Below are positions 1 through 5,977 of a stretch of 5,977 nucleotides of DNA, one piece after another (position 1 is the first letter of the stretch; the number at the start of each line of letters is the position of its first letter). The notes under the pieces were generated by a model. That model saw only the letters and a list, made by a program, of their open reading frames with translations. It searched no databases and was not told where the DNA came from. Made by a program: the position numbers and the translations under genes. Origin of the DNA: DATAOG01 sp046727895 (GTDB lineage: Bacteria; Pseudomonadota; Alphaproteobacteria; Geminicoccales; Geminicoccaceae); the NCBI GenBank assembly GCA_046727895.1, contig JBKPDM010000522.1, forward strand, positions 1 through 5,977, written 5' to 3'.

Positions 1-1064
1 ACGGGCGCGATATTCGATTGCGTGCCGGTGGAACAGCAGCCGGCGTTGAGGGGCACGAAGGAACGGGTGCCGAAGGCGCCAGACTTGCCAAGAACGAAAA
101 CGGGCGGCGAGGACGAAAGGAAGGATGTGCTGTTTCCGGCGGCGCTGGCAGCCGATAAGAAGGACCATTTCGGGAACCTGATGCAGTGCCCGGAGGGAAC
201 GATTCCGATGCGGCGGGTGACGCTCGAGGATATGACGCGTTTTCCGACGCTACGCGATTTTTTTCGAAAGGGTCCGCGGGGAGCGGGTCGCCCCCCAAGG
301 GCGGTTGAGCCGCCTACGGTGCCGGCGACGCACCGGTGGGCGCACGCGTATCAGAATGTCAGCAATGGAGGCGGGCACAGCTTTTTGAACCTGTGGGATC
401 CGCCGATTGGCGCCAACCAAATTTTCTCGCTTTCGCAGCACTGGTATGTGGGTGGCAGCGGAGCGAACCTGCAAACGGTGGAATGTGGCTGGCAGGTGTA
501 TCCGGCAAGTATGGCGCCGCGCGCGCGCATCTCTTCACATATTATACGGCTGACGACTATCAGACGACGGGCTGCTACAACTTGGACTGTGGAGCGTTTG
601 TGCAGACGAGCTCGTCTTTTGCGCCGGGCATGGCGTTGGGCTCGGTGAGCGTTGTGGGTGGGCCGCAGTATGTGATGGAGCTGGCGGTGTGGCATACCGG
701 AGGCCGGTGGTGGATTTACTATAACGGCACGTCCGGGGCCAACGCCATTGGTTATTATCCGGATACGCTGTTCCTCGGCGGCGCGCTGACGGGGAATGCG
801 AGGGAAATTGACTTTGGCGGCGAGACCGTGGGCACGACGAGCTTTCCGCCGATGGGCAGCGGCCACTTTGCGTCAGAAGGCTGGCAGCGGGCGGCTTATC
901 AGAGGACAATTGGGTATTATCCTCCCCTGGGCGGCGCTATGGTAAACGGCAATTTGACGCCGGCGGCTGCGTCGCCGGGGTGCTACACGGCTCAGGTAGT
1001 GCTATACGCCGCTCCGTGGTTTGAGACACTGTGGTTCGGAGGACCGGGCGGCACGACTTGTTGA
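1..1064 (+). CDS. Neprosin-family glutamic peptidase, 5'-partial, split by a frameshift
   Basis: This is a secreted prolyl endopeptidase-like protein of the neprosin family (MEROPS G3, plant carnivory enzyme and bacterial relatives). The frame is open to the left edge, so the signal peptide is missing. Residues 3-17 from the edge (AIFDCVPVEQQPALR) and the later CPEGTIPMRR stretch match the neprosin activation-peptide domain. The catalytic domain follows, with ECGWQVYP (Glu codon 481-483), LFTYYTADDYQTTGCYN, FVQTSS, GGPQY, IGYYP, FGGE (Glu codon 822-824) and GSGHF. The two Glu codons correspond to the catalytic pair known in plant neprosin, about 114 residues apart here. The C-terminal part, with GGPGGTTC, is intact and ends at TGA 1062-1064. 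Reading moves from the frame of position 1 to the frame of position 3 near 504-507, where one base is missing. The GTG at 22 is an internal codon, not the start. Family assignment is firm. Whether the gene is really broken or mis-sequenced cannot be told from here. Confidence 0.88.
499..509 (+). other. Frameshift site in the neprosin gene (one base missing)
   Basis: The upstream frame reads Tyr-Pro through 499-504 and the downstream frame resumes with Lys-Tyr-Gly from 507. Only two bases (505-506, gc) lie between, where a codon should be. Restoring one G (ccggcaag to ccgggcaag) gives Tyr-Pro-Gly-Lys-Tyr-Gly, a natural neprosin-like sequence, and joins both halves without a gap. A short G run is a common site of indel error or mutation. 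Confidence 0.8.
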
Positions 1065-1103
1065 TAGCGGACTGAAGCCGAGAGCTCCAAACGCGGCGCA
1101 AGC

Positions 1104-1108
1104 AGAGG
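1104..1108 (+). promoter_or_regulatory. Ribosome binding site for the 1116 gene
   Basis: AGAGG lies 7 nt before the ATG at 1116, a near-ideal Shine-Dalgarno match and spacing. It supports 1116 over the in-frame ATG at 1251, which has only a weak AAGG upstream. Confidence 0.55.
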
Positions 1109-1115
1109 CGGAACG

Positions 1116-1466
1116 ATGAACAGACTCTTGACGAGGCGGCTGCGTTCCGCCACGTCGGGGCTCTTGGCCGCCCTTCTCTCTTGGGCGCCACTACCGCCCG
1201 CTTGTGCCGCGCTCTGTTTGATCGGCGGCAGCGCTGCAAGGCACGATGGGATGACCGACGAGACGGTTTACCAGGGGCACAGGCTTCACTTGTCTGCAAC
1301 ACGTAAGGCAGACGGATCGTGGACGGGGGTGGCGGAGTTTCTCGACGAACCGCAGCCTGCTATCACGGCGGAGGGGTTTGCGTCGCAGGCGGAAGCGCTT
1401 GAGGGTGCTCTCTCGCGCGCAATGGCGAAAATAGACGTCGAACGGAGGTCACGAGGAAAGCCGTGA
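1116..1466 (+). CDS. Small hypothetical protein, possibly exported
   Basis: This 116-residue protein is not one I can assign to a named function. From the ATG at 1116 the first ~35 residues look like a signal peptide: a basic start (MNRLLTRRLR), a hydrophobic stretch (SGLLAALLSWAPL), then a PPACAA stretch with small residues where cleavage could occur. The rest (from about residue 46, MTDETVYQGHRLHLSATR) is a compact polar unit of about 71 residues ending in SRGKP. It resembles short conserved proteobacterial proteins of about 70-80 residues that begin near such a MTD. The true start could therefore be the ATG at 1251, giving a cytosolic 71-residue protein. The gene lies 51 nt after the neprosin stop on the same strand and could be co-transcribed with it. 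It converges on the Liv operon. Confidence 0.6.
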   Translation: MNRLLTRRLRSATSGLLAALLSWAPLPPACAALCLIGGSAARHDGMTDETVYQGHRLHLSATRKADGSWTGVAEFLDEPQPAITAEGFASQAEALEGALSRAMAKIDVERRSRGKP

Positions 1467-1521
1467 TCCCGAGAGTCCCACTCGAGCGCCAGACGCCGAG
1501 CACGATCAGCAGGATGCCTAT
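1467..1521. other. Short convergent intergenic region with a weak hairpin
   Basis: Fifty-five bases separate the plus-strand small gene from the minus-strand B12-domain stub. At 1481-1500 a small inverted repeat is visible: CTCG, a bulged A, GCG, loop CCAGA, CGC, CGAG. Neither side has a T tract, so it is not a convincing intrinsic terminator. It may serve weakly for either strand. The minus strand here, just after the stub's TAA, reads as a short hydrophobic peptide (GILLIVLGVW), too short to assign. Confidence 0.35.
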
Positions 1522-1686
1522 TTAAGCCGGTTCGAGGAGCGCAGGCCAGGCTTCGTCTAACAGGCCGACGATCTCGGCCATCACCTTGGCCAGCTGATAG
1601 TCCTTGGGCGTGAGCACGCGGGCGACGCCCGCGGCGAGCAGGTCGGCCGCGTCCTGCGGTGGTACGATCCCGCCGACCACGACCAT
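1522..1686 (-). pseudogene. C-terminal fragment of a cobalamin (B12)-binding mutase domain
   Basis: The 54-codon frame from ATG 1686 to TAA 1522-1524 encodes a piece beginning MVVVGGIVPPQDAADLL and continuing through GVARVLTPKDYQLAKVM. This matches the last beta-alpha units of the B12-binding domain of methylmalonyl-CoA, ethylmalonyl-CoA and related acyl-CoA mutases. The GG at residues 5-6 is the conserved GG that contacts the cobalamin nucleotide tail. The earlier motifs, DxHxxG with the cobalt-ligating histidine and SxL, are absent, as is any catalytic barrel. A complete domain is about 130 residues, so this stub cannot bind B12 in the usual way. Its ATG lies 3 nt after the livF stop and in the same frame, with no good ribosome binding site; if translated at all it would depend on coupling to livF. 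I read it as the remnant of a mutase gene, though an assembly join is also possible. Confidence 0.75.
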
Positions 1687-1689
1687 GCG

Positions 1690-2409
1690 TCAAACGCCGA
1701 GGTAGGCCGCACGCACCGCCGGGTCCTCGGCGAGCTCGCGCGTGGATCCTGACCTGACGATCCTGCCGGTTTCCATGACGTAACCGCGATCGGCGACCTC
1801 GAAGGCGGCGAACACGTCCTGCTCGACCAGGAAGATCGCCACCTGTTGCTTGCGGATCTGGTCGAGCACGGAAAGCAGCTGGTCGACGATCACCGGTGCC
1901 AAGCCGAGGCTCATTTCGTCGACCATCAGCAGCCGTGGCGCCGCCATCAGCGCGCGGGCGACCGCGCACATCTGCTGCTCGCCGCCGGAGAGATTGCCGG
2001 CCAGCTGCCGCCCGCGCTCGGCGAGGATCGGAAACAGCTCGTGGACCCAGGCGAAGCTGTTGGCGATCCCGGCCTTGTCGCTGCGCTTGTGGGCCCCCAT
2101 CATCAGGTTCTCCTCGACCGTCATGTGGCCGAACAGCTGCCTGCCCTCGGGCACCTGGACGAGGCCGCGCGCGAACACCTGCTCGGGCGTCAACGGCAGG
2201 ATGTCGTTGCCGTCGAACTCCAACCTGCCGGTCGCCGCGATCACCCGCGACACCGCGCGGAGCAGCGTTGTCTTGCCGGCGCCGTTGTTGCCGACCAGCG
2301 TCACGACCTCGCCCGGCCCGACATCGACATCGACGCCGAAGAGCGCCGGCGCGCCGCCATAGCCGGCGTGGAGGCCGGCGATGCGCAGCAGCGGGCTGGG
2401 CGCGCTCAT
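1690..2409 (-). CDS. livF: Branched-chain amino acid-type ABC transporter ATPase LivF
   Basis: This is one of the two cytoplasmic ATPases that power a Liv/HAAT-type importer. The 239-residue length is normal for LivF. Visible motifs are Walker A GNNGAGKTT (40-48), a Q-loop glutamine at 85 followed by VPEGRQLF, the signature LSGGEQQ (140-146) and Walker B LLMVDE with catalytic Glu165. The D-loop region is MSLGLAP, with Met where many relatives have Pro. The switch position reads VEQD (195-198), the glutamine form usual in LivF rather than a histidine. The protein ends with the typical AAYLGV. The ATG at 2409 overlaps the livG stop as ATGA, with AGAGG at 2419-2415 five nt upstream, so coupling to livG is likely. 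The next frame, a B12-domain stub, begins 3 nt after the stop. Confidence 0.95.
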   Translation of the reverse strand: MSAPSPLLRIAGLHAGYGGAPALFGVDVDVGPGEVVTLVGNNGAGKTTLLRAVSRVIAATGRLEFDGNDILPLTPEQVFARGLVQVPEGRQLFGHMTVEENLMMGAHKRSDKAGIANSFAWVHELFPILAERGRQLAGNLSGGEQQMCAVARALMAAPRLLMVDEMSLGLAPVIVDQLLSVLDQIRKQQVAIFLVEQDVFAAFEVADRGYVMETGRIVRSGSTRELAEDPAVRAAYLGV

Positions 2410-3155
2410 ATCCGCCTCTTGCCGAGATAGGCCTCGATGACCTTGGGATCGTCGAATACGGTGGCGGTGTCGCCTTCCGCGATCTGCTCACCGTGATGCA
2501 ACACGAGGACACGGTCGGCGAGGCTGCGCACCGCCTTCATGATGTGCTCGATGATCAGGATGGTAACGCCCCGTTGGCGTATCTGCTTGATCAGCTCGAC
2601 GACCTCATCGACCTCGACCGCGTTGAGGCCGGCCATCACCTCGTCGAGCAACAAGAGCTTGGGCCTCAGTGCCAGCGCCTTGGCGAGCTCCAGCCGCTTG
2701 CGGTCGGGACCGCCCAACGAATCCGCCGTCTGGTCGACACGTGCGCCGAGACCAACGAACGTGAGCCACTCGCGCGCGTGCTCACGCGCCCCGTGGGTCG
2801 AACGCTCGCCGCCCTCATAGCCAAACAGGGCGCCGACCGCCACGTTCTCGAGCGCCGTCAGGCCGAGGAAAGGCTTCATCACCTGGAAGGTGCGGCCGAT
2901 GCCGAGGCGGGCACGACGGAACGGCGGTAGGGCGCCAATCGGGTTTCCTTCGAAGGCGACCTCGCCTTCGTCCGCCGACAGCGTGCCGCTGATCATGTTG
3001 ACGAGCGTCGTCTTGCCGGCGCCATTCGGCCCGATCAGCCCCAGAATTTCGCCGTTGGCCATCCTGAAGCTGACCTCATCGACCGAGACGACGCCCTGGA
3101 AGCGCTTGGTCAGACCGCGCACTTCGAGCAGCGGGGAAGAGGAGGCGTCGCTCAT
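2406..3155 (-). CDS. livG: Branched-chain amino acid-type ABC transporter ATPase LivG
   Basis: This is the second ATPase of the importer, 249 residues. Walker A is GPNGAGKTT (42-50), the Q-loop is RTFQ (Q91), Walker B is LLLLDE (167-172) followed by VMAGLN, and the switch histidine is in IIEH (His204). The C-terminal AYLGK is typical of LivG. The ABC signature is unusual: instead of LSxGQ-type residues the site reads SLGGPDRKRLELA (146-158). I recall a LivG subgroup with similar DRKRLE forms, so this is divergence rather than damage. The partner LivF keeps a canonical signature, so one composite ATP site may be non-standard. The ATG at 3155 overlaps the livM stop (ATGA). No clear ribosome binding site precedes it, so translation probably relies on coupling to livM. 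Confidence 0.95.
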   Translation of the reverse strand: MSDASSSPLLEVRGLTKRFQGVVSVDEVSFRMANGEILGLIGPNGAGKTTLVNMISGTLSADEGEVAFEGNPIGALPPFRRARLGIGRTFQVMKPFLGLTALENVAVGALFGYEGGERSTHGAREHAREWLTFVGLGARVDQTADSLGGPDRKRLELAKALALRPKLLLLDEVMAGLNAVEVDEVVELIKQIRQRGVTILIIEHIMKAVRSLADRVLVLHHGEQIAEGDTATVFDDPKVIEAYLGKRRI

Positions 3156-4099
3156 AGCCGGTGGTGGCGAACGTTTTGCATGAGATAGGCTGGTCCTTGC
3201 CGTCTGAAACCGACGATGAGGTCGGCGAGGCCGCGCGGCGTGAAGATGATCAGCAAGACGATGACCACGCCGAACAACAGGGCGGCCGCCGTCGAAATCC
3301 AGCTCGCCAAGAGTTCGTAGACCGCCGACAGAATGAAGGCGCCGAGCACGGGCCCGAACACGGTCCCCGGCCCGCCCAACATCGCCATGATCACCATGCG
3401 CACGTTGAGCGTCAGATCGAAAGCGCTCGCCGGCTCGATGAAGGTGATCCAGTAGGCGTTGATGCCGCCGGCGATGGCGGTGAACAACGACGACAGCACC
3501 AGCGCCATCGTCTTGTAGAGAGTGGTGTTGACGCCCATCGAGGCGGCGGCGTCCTCATCCTCACGGATGGCGATTAGCCCCATGCCAAAACGGCTGCGCG
3601 AAATCCAGACGGTGGTGAGGACGCAGCAGACGAGCAGTGCCAGCGCCAGCTCGTAGAACATGTTGTCGGCGCGGGTGAGCGGCAGGATGAGGCCGGTGTT
3701 TGCGCCGGCGATGTCGAGATTGGAGATGATAGCCTGCATGGCGCCGGAGATGCCGAGCGTGGCGATGGCGAAATAATGCCCGCGCAACCGCAGGACCGGC
3801 AGGCCGATCAGCAACGCGCACAGCATGGCGAGGAACGCGCCGAACGCCAGCCCAACGCCGAACGGCAAGCGGAACTGCACCATGGCGATCGCCGTGCCGT
3901 AGGTGCCGAGGCCGTAGAACACCGAATTGCCGAACGACGGGTAGCCGGCGAAGCCGCCGATGATATTCCACGACTGTGCTAGCGTCGCGAACAGGAGCGC
4001 GTTGATGCCGTACTGGACGAGGACCGGATCGCCGACCAGCGGACCGGCGGCGATCAGCGCCGCCGCGACGATCGCGACGATCCACACCCACGCTCGCAT
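3152..4099 (-). CDS. livM: Branched-chain amino acid-type ABC transporter permease LivM
   Basis: This is a multi-pass inner-membrane protein, 315 residues from the ATG, forming half of the substrate channel with LivH. It opens with a hydrophobic helix (WVWIVAIVAAALIAA). It carries the conserved LivM block NIIGGFAGYPSFGNSVFYGLG (46-66 region), the EAA-like cytoplasmic loop REDEDAAASMGVN (179-191) that contacts the ATPases, and LGGPGTVFGPVLGA (241-254). A basic tail ends in RHHRL. The start could be GTG 4102 or ATG 4099. I prefer ATG because AGGA at 4110-4107 sits 7 nt before it but only 4 nt before the GTG. That ATG shares one base with the livH stop (TGATG). The livG ATG overlaps its own stop. 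Confidence 0.94.
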   Translation of the reverse strand: MRAWVWIVAIVAAALIAAGPLVGDPVLVQYGINALLFATLAQSWNIIGGFAGYPSFGNSVFYGLGTYGTAIAMVQFRLPFGVGLAFGAFLAMLCALLIGLPVLRLRGHYFAIATLGISGAMQAIISNLDIAGANTGLILPLTRADNMFYELALALLVCCVLTTVWISRSRFGMGLIAIREDEDAAASMGVNTTLYKTMALVLSSLFTAIAGGINAYWITFIEPASAFDLTLNVRMVIMAMLGGPGTVFGPVLGAFILSAVYELLASWISTAAALLFGVVIVLLIIFTPRGLADLIVGFRRQGPAYLMQNVRHHRL

Positions 4100-4956
4100 C
4101 ACGCCGTCCTAAGCGCCCGCGCCGGGCGCACCACGAGGATGATGACGAGCAGGCCGAAGCTGATGACGTCGGAGTAGGTCGAGCCGATGTAGAGCGAGGC
4201 AAGCGACTCGGCGATGCCGATGGCGAGCCCCGCCAAGATCACAGCGAACGGGTTGTCGAGGCCGCCGATGATCGCGATCACGAACGACTTGGCGGTCAGG
4301 CTGACGCCGACGTAGGGGGTCAGGTGGGAGATGATGCCGTAGAGGCCGCCGGCGGCACCGGCGAGCGCGGCGCCGATGCCGAAGGTGACCGCATAAACCT
4401 GGCGCGGGTTGACGCCGTAGAGCCGCGCGGCGGTCAGGTTCTGGGCGGTGGCGCGGATGGCGCGGCCGAGCGGCAGCCGCGTCAGCACGAACCACAGCGC
4501 CGCCGCCAGGATCCAGGCGACGGCGAAAGCGGCCAAGCGGGCGAGCGGTATGGTTATGCCGATGACGGTGACGTTGGCCCCGGCATAGCTCGGGTTGATG
4601 GTGCGGAAATCGGCGCTGAAGACGAGCTGAGCGAGGTAGGTGAGCACCACGTCGAGGCCGAAAGTGATGAGCAGCGTATTGAGCAGGGCCGAGCGGATGA
4701 TCTGATTAAGAACAACCAGCTGCAGCAGGTAGCCGAGGGCGAACATGATCACCATGGCGATCGGCAACGCCGCGAACGGATCGATGCCGGCCAGCGTGAA
4801 AAGGTAGTAGACGGCGTAGCCACCGAGCATGATGAGAGCGCCGTGGGCGAGGTTGACGATGTTGAGGACGCCCCACACCAACGCCATCCCGAGCGCCATC
4901 AGCCCGTAGAGGCCGCCGAGCAGGATGCCGTTGACGATGATCTGGACGAGCAGCAT
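4099..4956 (-). CDS. livH: Branched-chain amino acid-type ABC transporter permease LivH
   Basis: This is an inner-membrane channel subunit, 285 residues from ATG 4956. The N-terminal part (MLLVQIIVNGILLGGLYGL, then GMALVWGVLNIVNLAHG) is the hallmark LivH opening. The EAA-like loop reads RAIRATAQNLTAARLYGVN, followed by AVTFGIGAALAGAAGGLYG. The C-terminal IIGGLDNPFAVILAGLAIGIAESL is also typical. Hydrophobic segments run throughout. An in-frame GTG at 4980 would add eight residues (MSAPWGPL), but it lies inside the stem of a strong hairpin. The LivH family usually begins at the M of the hydrophobic helix, and a G-rich Shine-Dalgarno-like stretch precedes ATG 4956, so I chose the ATG. The gene begins 81 nt after the binding-protein stop and its TGA overlaps the livM start. 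Confidence 0.94.
   Translation of the reverse strand: MLLVQIIVNGILLGGLYGLMALGMALVWGVLNIVNLAHGALIMLGGYAVYYLFTLAGIDPFAALPIAMVIMFALGYLLQLVVLNQIIRSALLNTLLITFGLDVVLTYLAQLVFSADFRTINPSYAGANVTVIGITIPLARLAAFAVAWILAAALWFVLTRLPLGRAIRATAQNLTAARLYGVNPRQVYAVTFGIGAALAGAAGGLYGIISHLTPYVGVSLTAKSFVIAIIGGLDNPFAVILAGLAIGIAESLASLYIGSTYSDVISFGLLVIILVVRPARALRTA
4107..4110 (-). promoter_or_regulatory. Ribosome binding site deciding the livM start
   Basis: AGGA on the minus strand lies within the end of livH. Spacing is 7 nt to ATG 4099 and 4 nt to GTG 4102, favouring the ATG. Confidence 0.5.
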
Positions 4957-4960
4957 GAGC

Positions 4961-4975
4961 GGCCCCCAGGGGGCC
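4961..4975 (-). promoter_or_regulatory. Small palindrome over the livH ribosome binding site
   Basis: GGCCCCC and GGGGGCC are perfect complements around one central base. In the mRNA this can form about six G-C pairs with a three-base loop. The G run is also the only Shine-Dalgarno-like sequence before ATG 4956, so folding would hide it. Its upstream arm (4972-4975) is shared with the larger hairpin, so the two cannot both form fully. Confidence 0.55.
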
Positions 4976-4998
4976 GACACCGCCTGGCGGTGTCGGCC
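4972..4998 (-). promoter_or_regulatory. Strong hairpin between the binding-protein gene and livH
   Basis: GGCCGACACCGCC (4972-4984) and GGCGGTGTCGGCC (4986-4998) are a perfect 13-base inverted repeat around T4985. As RNA this gives about a 12-pair stem with a three-base loop. It begins about 40 nt after the binding-protein stop. No T tract follows in the direction of transcription, so a simple intrinsic terminator is unlikely. Hairpins at this place in importer operons, such as malE-malF, protect the upstream message and reduce permease expression relative to binding protein. I infer the same role here. Confidence 0.7.
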
Positions 4999-5037
4999 GA
5001 TCGCGCCGGACTTCAGGCCATTCGCCGGCCCGACGGC

Positions 5038-5977
5038 TTATTTCCGATCGCCCCAGGCAGGCGTCGGGTATTGCGGCTGGCTGAGGAAGTGGGTCGTGAA
5101 CACCGGGACGACGTTGCCGCCCTGGACCTGGATCACGACCTGCGGTAGCACGATCTGCCCGTTGGCACCATACTTGACGTGCGCGTAAAGGCTGTCGAAG
5201 CTGACCGCAGCGACGGCGTCGCGCACCTTGGCGGGATCGAGCGAGCCGGCCGCGGCGATAGCGACCGCATAGGTCTCGACGTCGGCCGTGGCCGAAGCGG
5301 CGTGGTAATCTGGGTCGTACCCGAATTTGGCCTTATAGGTCTTGGCGAATTCCGCCGCGTTGCCGAACCATTGATCGGTTAAGTCCGGGTCCGGCAGCCA
5401 CGTCGTCATCCCGTATGCGTAGTTGGCGTCGTTCTTGAGCGCACCGCGGAAGTCCGCCGTCGGCACGCCGACGGTCAGCGCGTAGAGCTTCACGTTGACG
5501 TCGAGGCCCTTCATCTGGCGGATGAAGTTGAGCGCGTCGGTCTCGTGACCGGCCCACAGGATCACGTCGGGCTTCTTCGACTTGATCACGCTGAGGATCG
5601 ACGAGAATTCGCCGTTGTTGTCGGCAAACTGCTCATCGACGACGAGGTTCAGCCCGGCGTCCTTTAAGTGCTGGCGGGTTCCTTTGGCGACCGACACGTC
5701 GAAGCTGTCGTCGGCGGCCACCAGCGCCATGGTTGCCGGCTTGGGATTGAGCTTGCCGAGCATGTCGATGGTGCTGGAATAGTAATCCTCCGCCGCCGGC
5801 AGCGTGCCGTAGATATATTTGTAGCCGCGGGCATAGATCTGGCCGGAGGCACCGCCCCCCTGCACCATCGGGATCTGATACTTCTCGGCGACCGAGCTGG
5901 TATCGAGCACGAAGTTGCTGGCGAACGGACCGAGCAGGAAATTGACCTTATCGGAGGTGACGAGCTGGGTGTATTGG
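5038..5977 (-). CDS. Liv-type periplasmic substrate-binding protein, 5'-partial
   Basis: This is the periplasmic receptor of the importer (type I fold, Peripla_BP_6/LivJ-like). The frame is open to the right edge and shows 312 residues down to TAA 5038-5040. Family lengths near 380-410 imply that about 80-100 residues, including the signal peptide, are missing. The visible part begins QYTQLVTSDKVNFLLGPFAS, the usual 'DKV-LLGP' strand of the first lobe. It continues with VQGGGASG, then MALVAADDSF, the second-lobe KKPDVILWAGHETDALNFIR and DYHAASATADVETYAVAI. The GTG at 5910 is internal. The ligand cannot be fixed: this fold serves leucine-type amino acids, amides, urea and aromatic acids. The gene order with livHMGF and the attenuator-like hairpin after it fit the receptor of this operon. 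Confidence 0.93.
   Translation of the reverse strand, partial: QYTQLVTSDKVNFLLGPFASNFVLDTSSVAEKYQIPMVQGGGASGQIYARGYKYIYGTLPAAEDYYSSTIDMLGKLNPKPATMALVAADDSFDVSVAKGTRQHLKDAGLNLVVDEQFADNNGEFSSILSVIKSKKPDVILWAGHETDALNFIRQMKGLDVNVKLYALTVGVPTADFRGALKNDANYAYGMTTWLPDPDLTDQWFGNAAEFAKTYKAKFGYDPDYHAASATADVETYAVAIAAAGSLDPAKVRDAVAAVSFDSLYAHVKYGANGQIVLPQVVIQVQGGNVVPVFTTHFLSQPQYPTPAWGDRK

Noticed and set aside
258..264. A run of seven T in the neprosin gene as a possible programmed slippage site
   Set aside because: The family sequence stays in one frame on both sides of the run; the real frame change is about 240 bases later.
1481..1500. Intrinsic terminator for the convergent genes
   Set aside because: The stem is short, has a bulge, and has no T tract on either side.
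1486..1521. A fragment of a membrane protein on the minus strand (GILLIVLGVW) after the B12 stub
   Set aside because: Only about ten residues look hydrophobic, with no start or recognisable family; chance is a sufficient explanation.
1286..2512. A 408-residue minus-strand open frame across livF
   Set aside because: It lies in another frame of livF on the same strand, is rich in Arg, Ala and Gly, and has no domain; it is a product of high GC content.
1896..2930. A 344-residue plus-strand open frame opposite livF and livG
   Set aside because: It is low-complexity Arg/Ala/Pro-rich at first and spans two well-supported genes antisense; no motif supports it.
4324..5148. A 274-residue plus-strand open frame opposite livH
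   Set aside because: Its Glu/Asp/Gln-rich composition is the usual antisense shadow of a hydrophobic membrane protein, and it crosses the hairpin region.
1..5977. CRISPR array, tRNA, rRNA, insertion sequence or attachment site
   Set aside because: I saw no spaced direct repeats, cloverleaf-like or rRNA-like sequence, transposase, or terminal repeats by eye on either strand.

Overview
The window is GC-rich bacterial DNA with tightly packed genes. Two blocks converge on each other near positions 1467-1521. The larger block, on the minus strand from 5977 down to 1690, is an ABC importer operon of the branched-chain amino acid (Liv/HAAT) type. In transcription order it holds a substrate-binding protein cut by the right edge, livH, livM, livG and livF. 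Codon use and the LivG subtype suggest a proteobacterium, most likely an alphaproteobacterium; this is inference from family resemblance. The junctions livH-livM, livM-livG and livG-livF overlap by 1-4 nt, so translation is probably coupled. The only real intergenic gap, between the binding-protein gene and livH, carries two overlapping GC-rich inverted repeats that could set the ratio of binding protein to permease.

Three nucleotides after the livF stop lies a 54-codon open frame (1686-1522, minus). It is recognisably the last part of a cobalamin-binding domain of the methylmalonyl-CoA/ethylmalonyl-CoA mutase type. It starts just before the conserved GG motif and lacks the upstream DxHxxG and SxL motifs. 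It looks like the stub of a mutase gene, joined almost exactly to the end of livF.

The left block, on the plus strand, begins with a neprosin-family peptidase gene (1-1064). It is open at the left edge and has both the neprosin activation-peptide region and the catalytic domain, including the two expected catalytic glutamates. A single missing base near 504-506 splits it into two frames. A small unidentified gene follows (1116-1466), with a good ribosome binding site and a possible signal peptide.

Working together: the binding protein would capture an amino acid-like ligand in the periplasm, LivH and LivM would form the channel, and LivG and LivF would power it. A B12-dependent mutase would fit branched-chain amino acid breakdown, but only its tail is present. 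The neprosin block has no evident functional link to the transporter. I see no new multi-gene system. The points most worth checking are the livF/B12-domain junction, the neprosin frameshift and the hairpins before livH.
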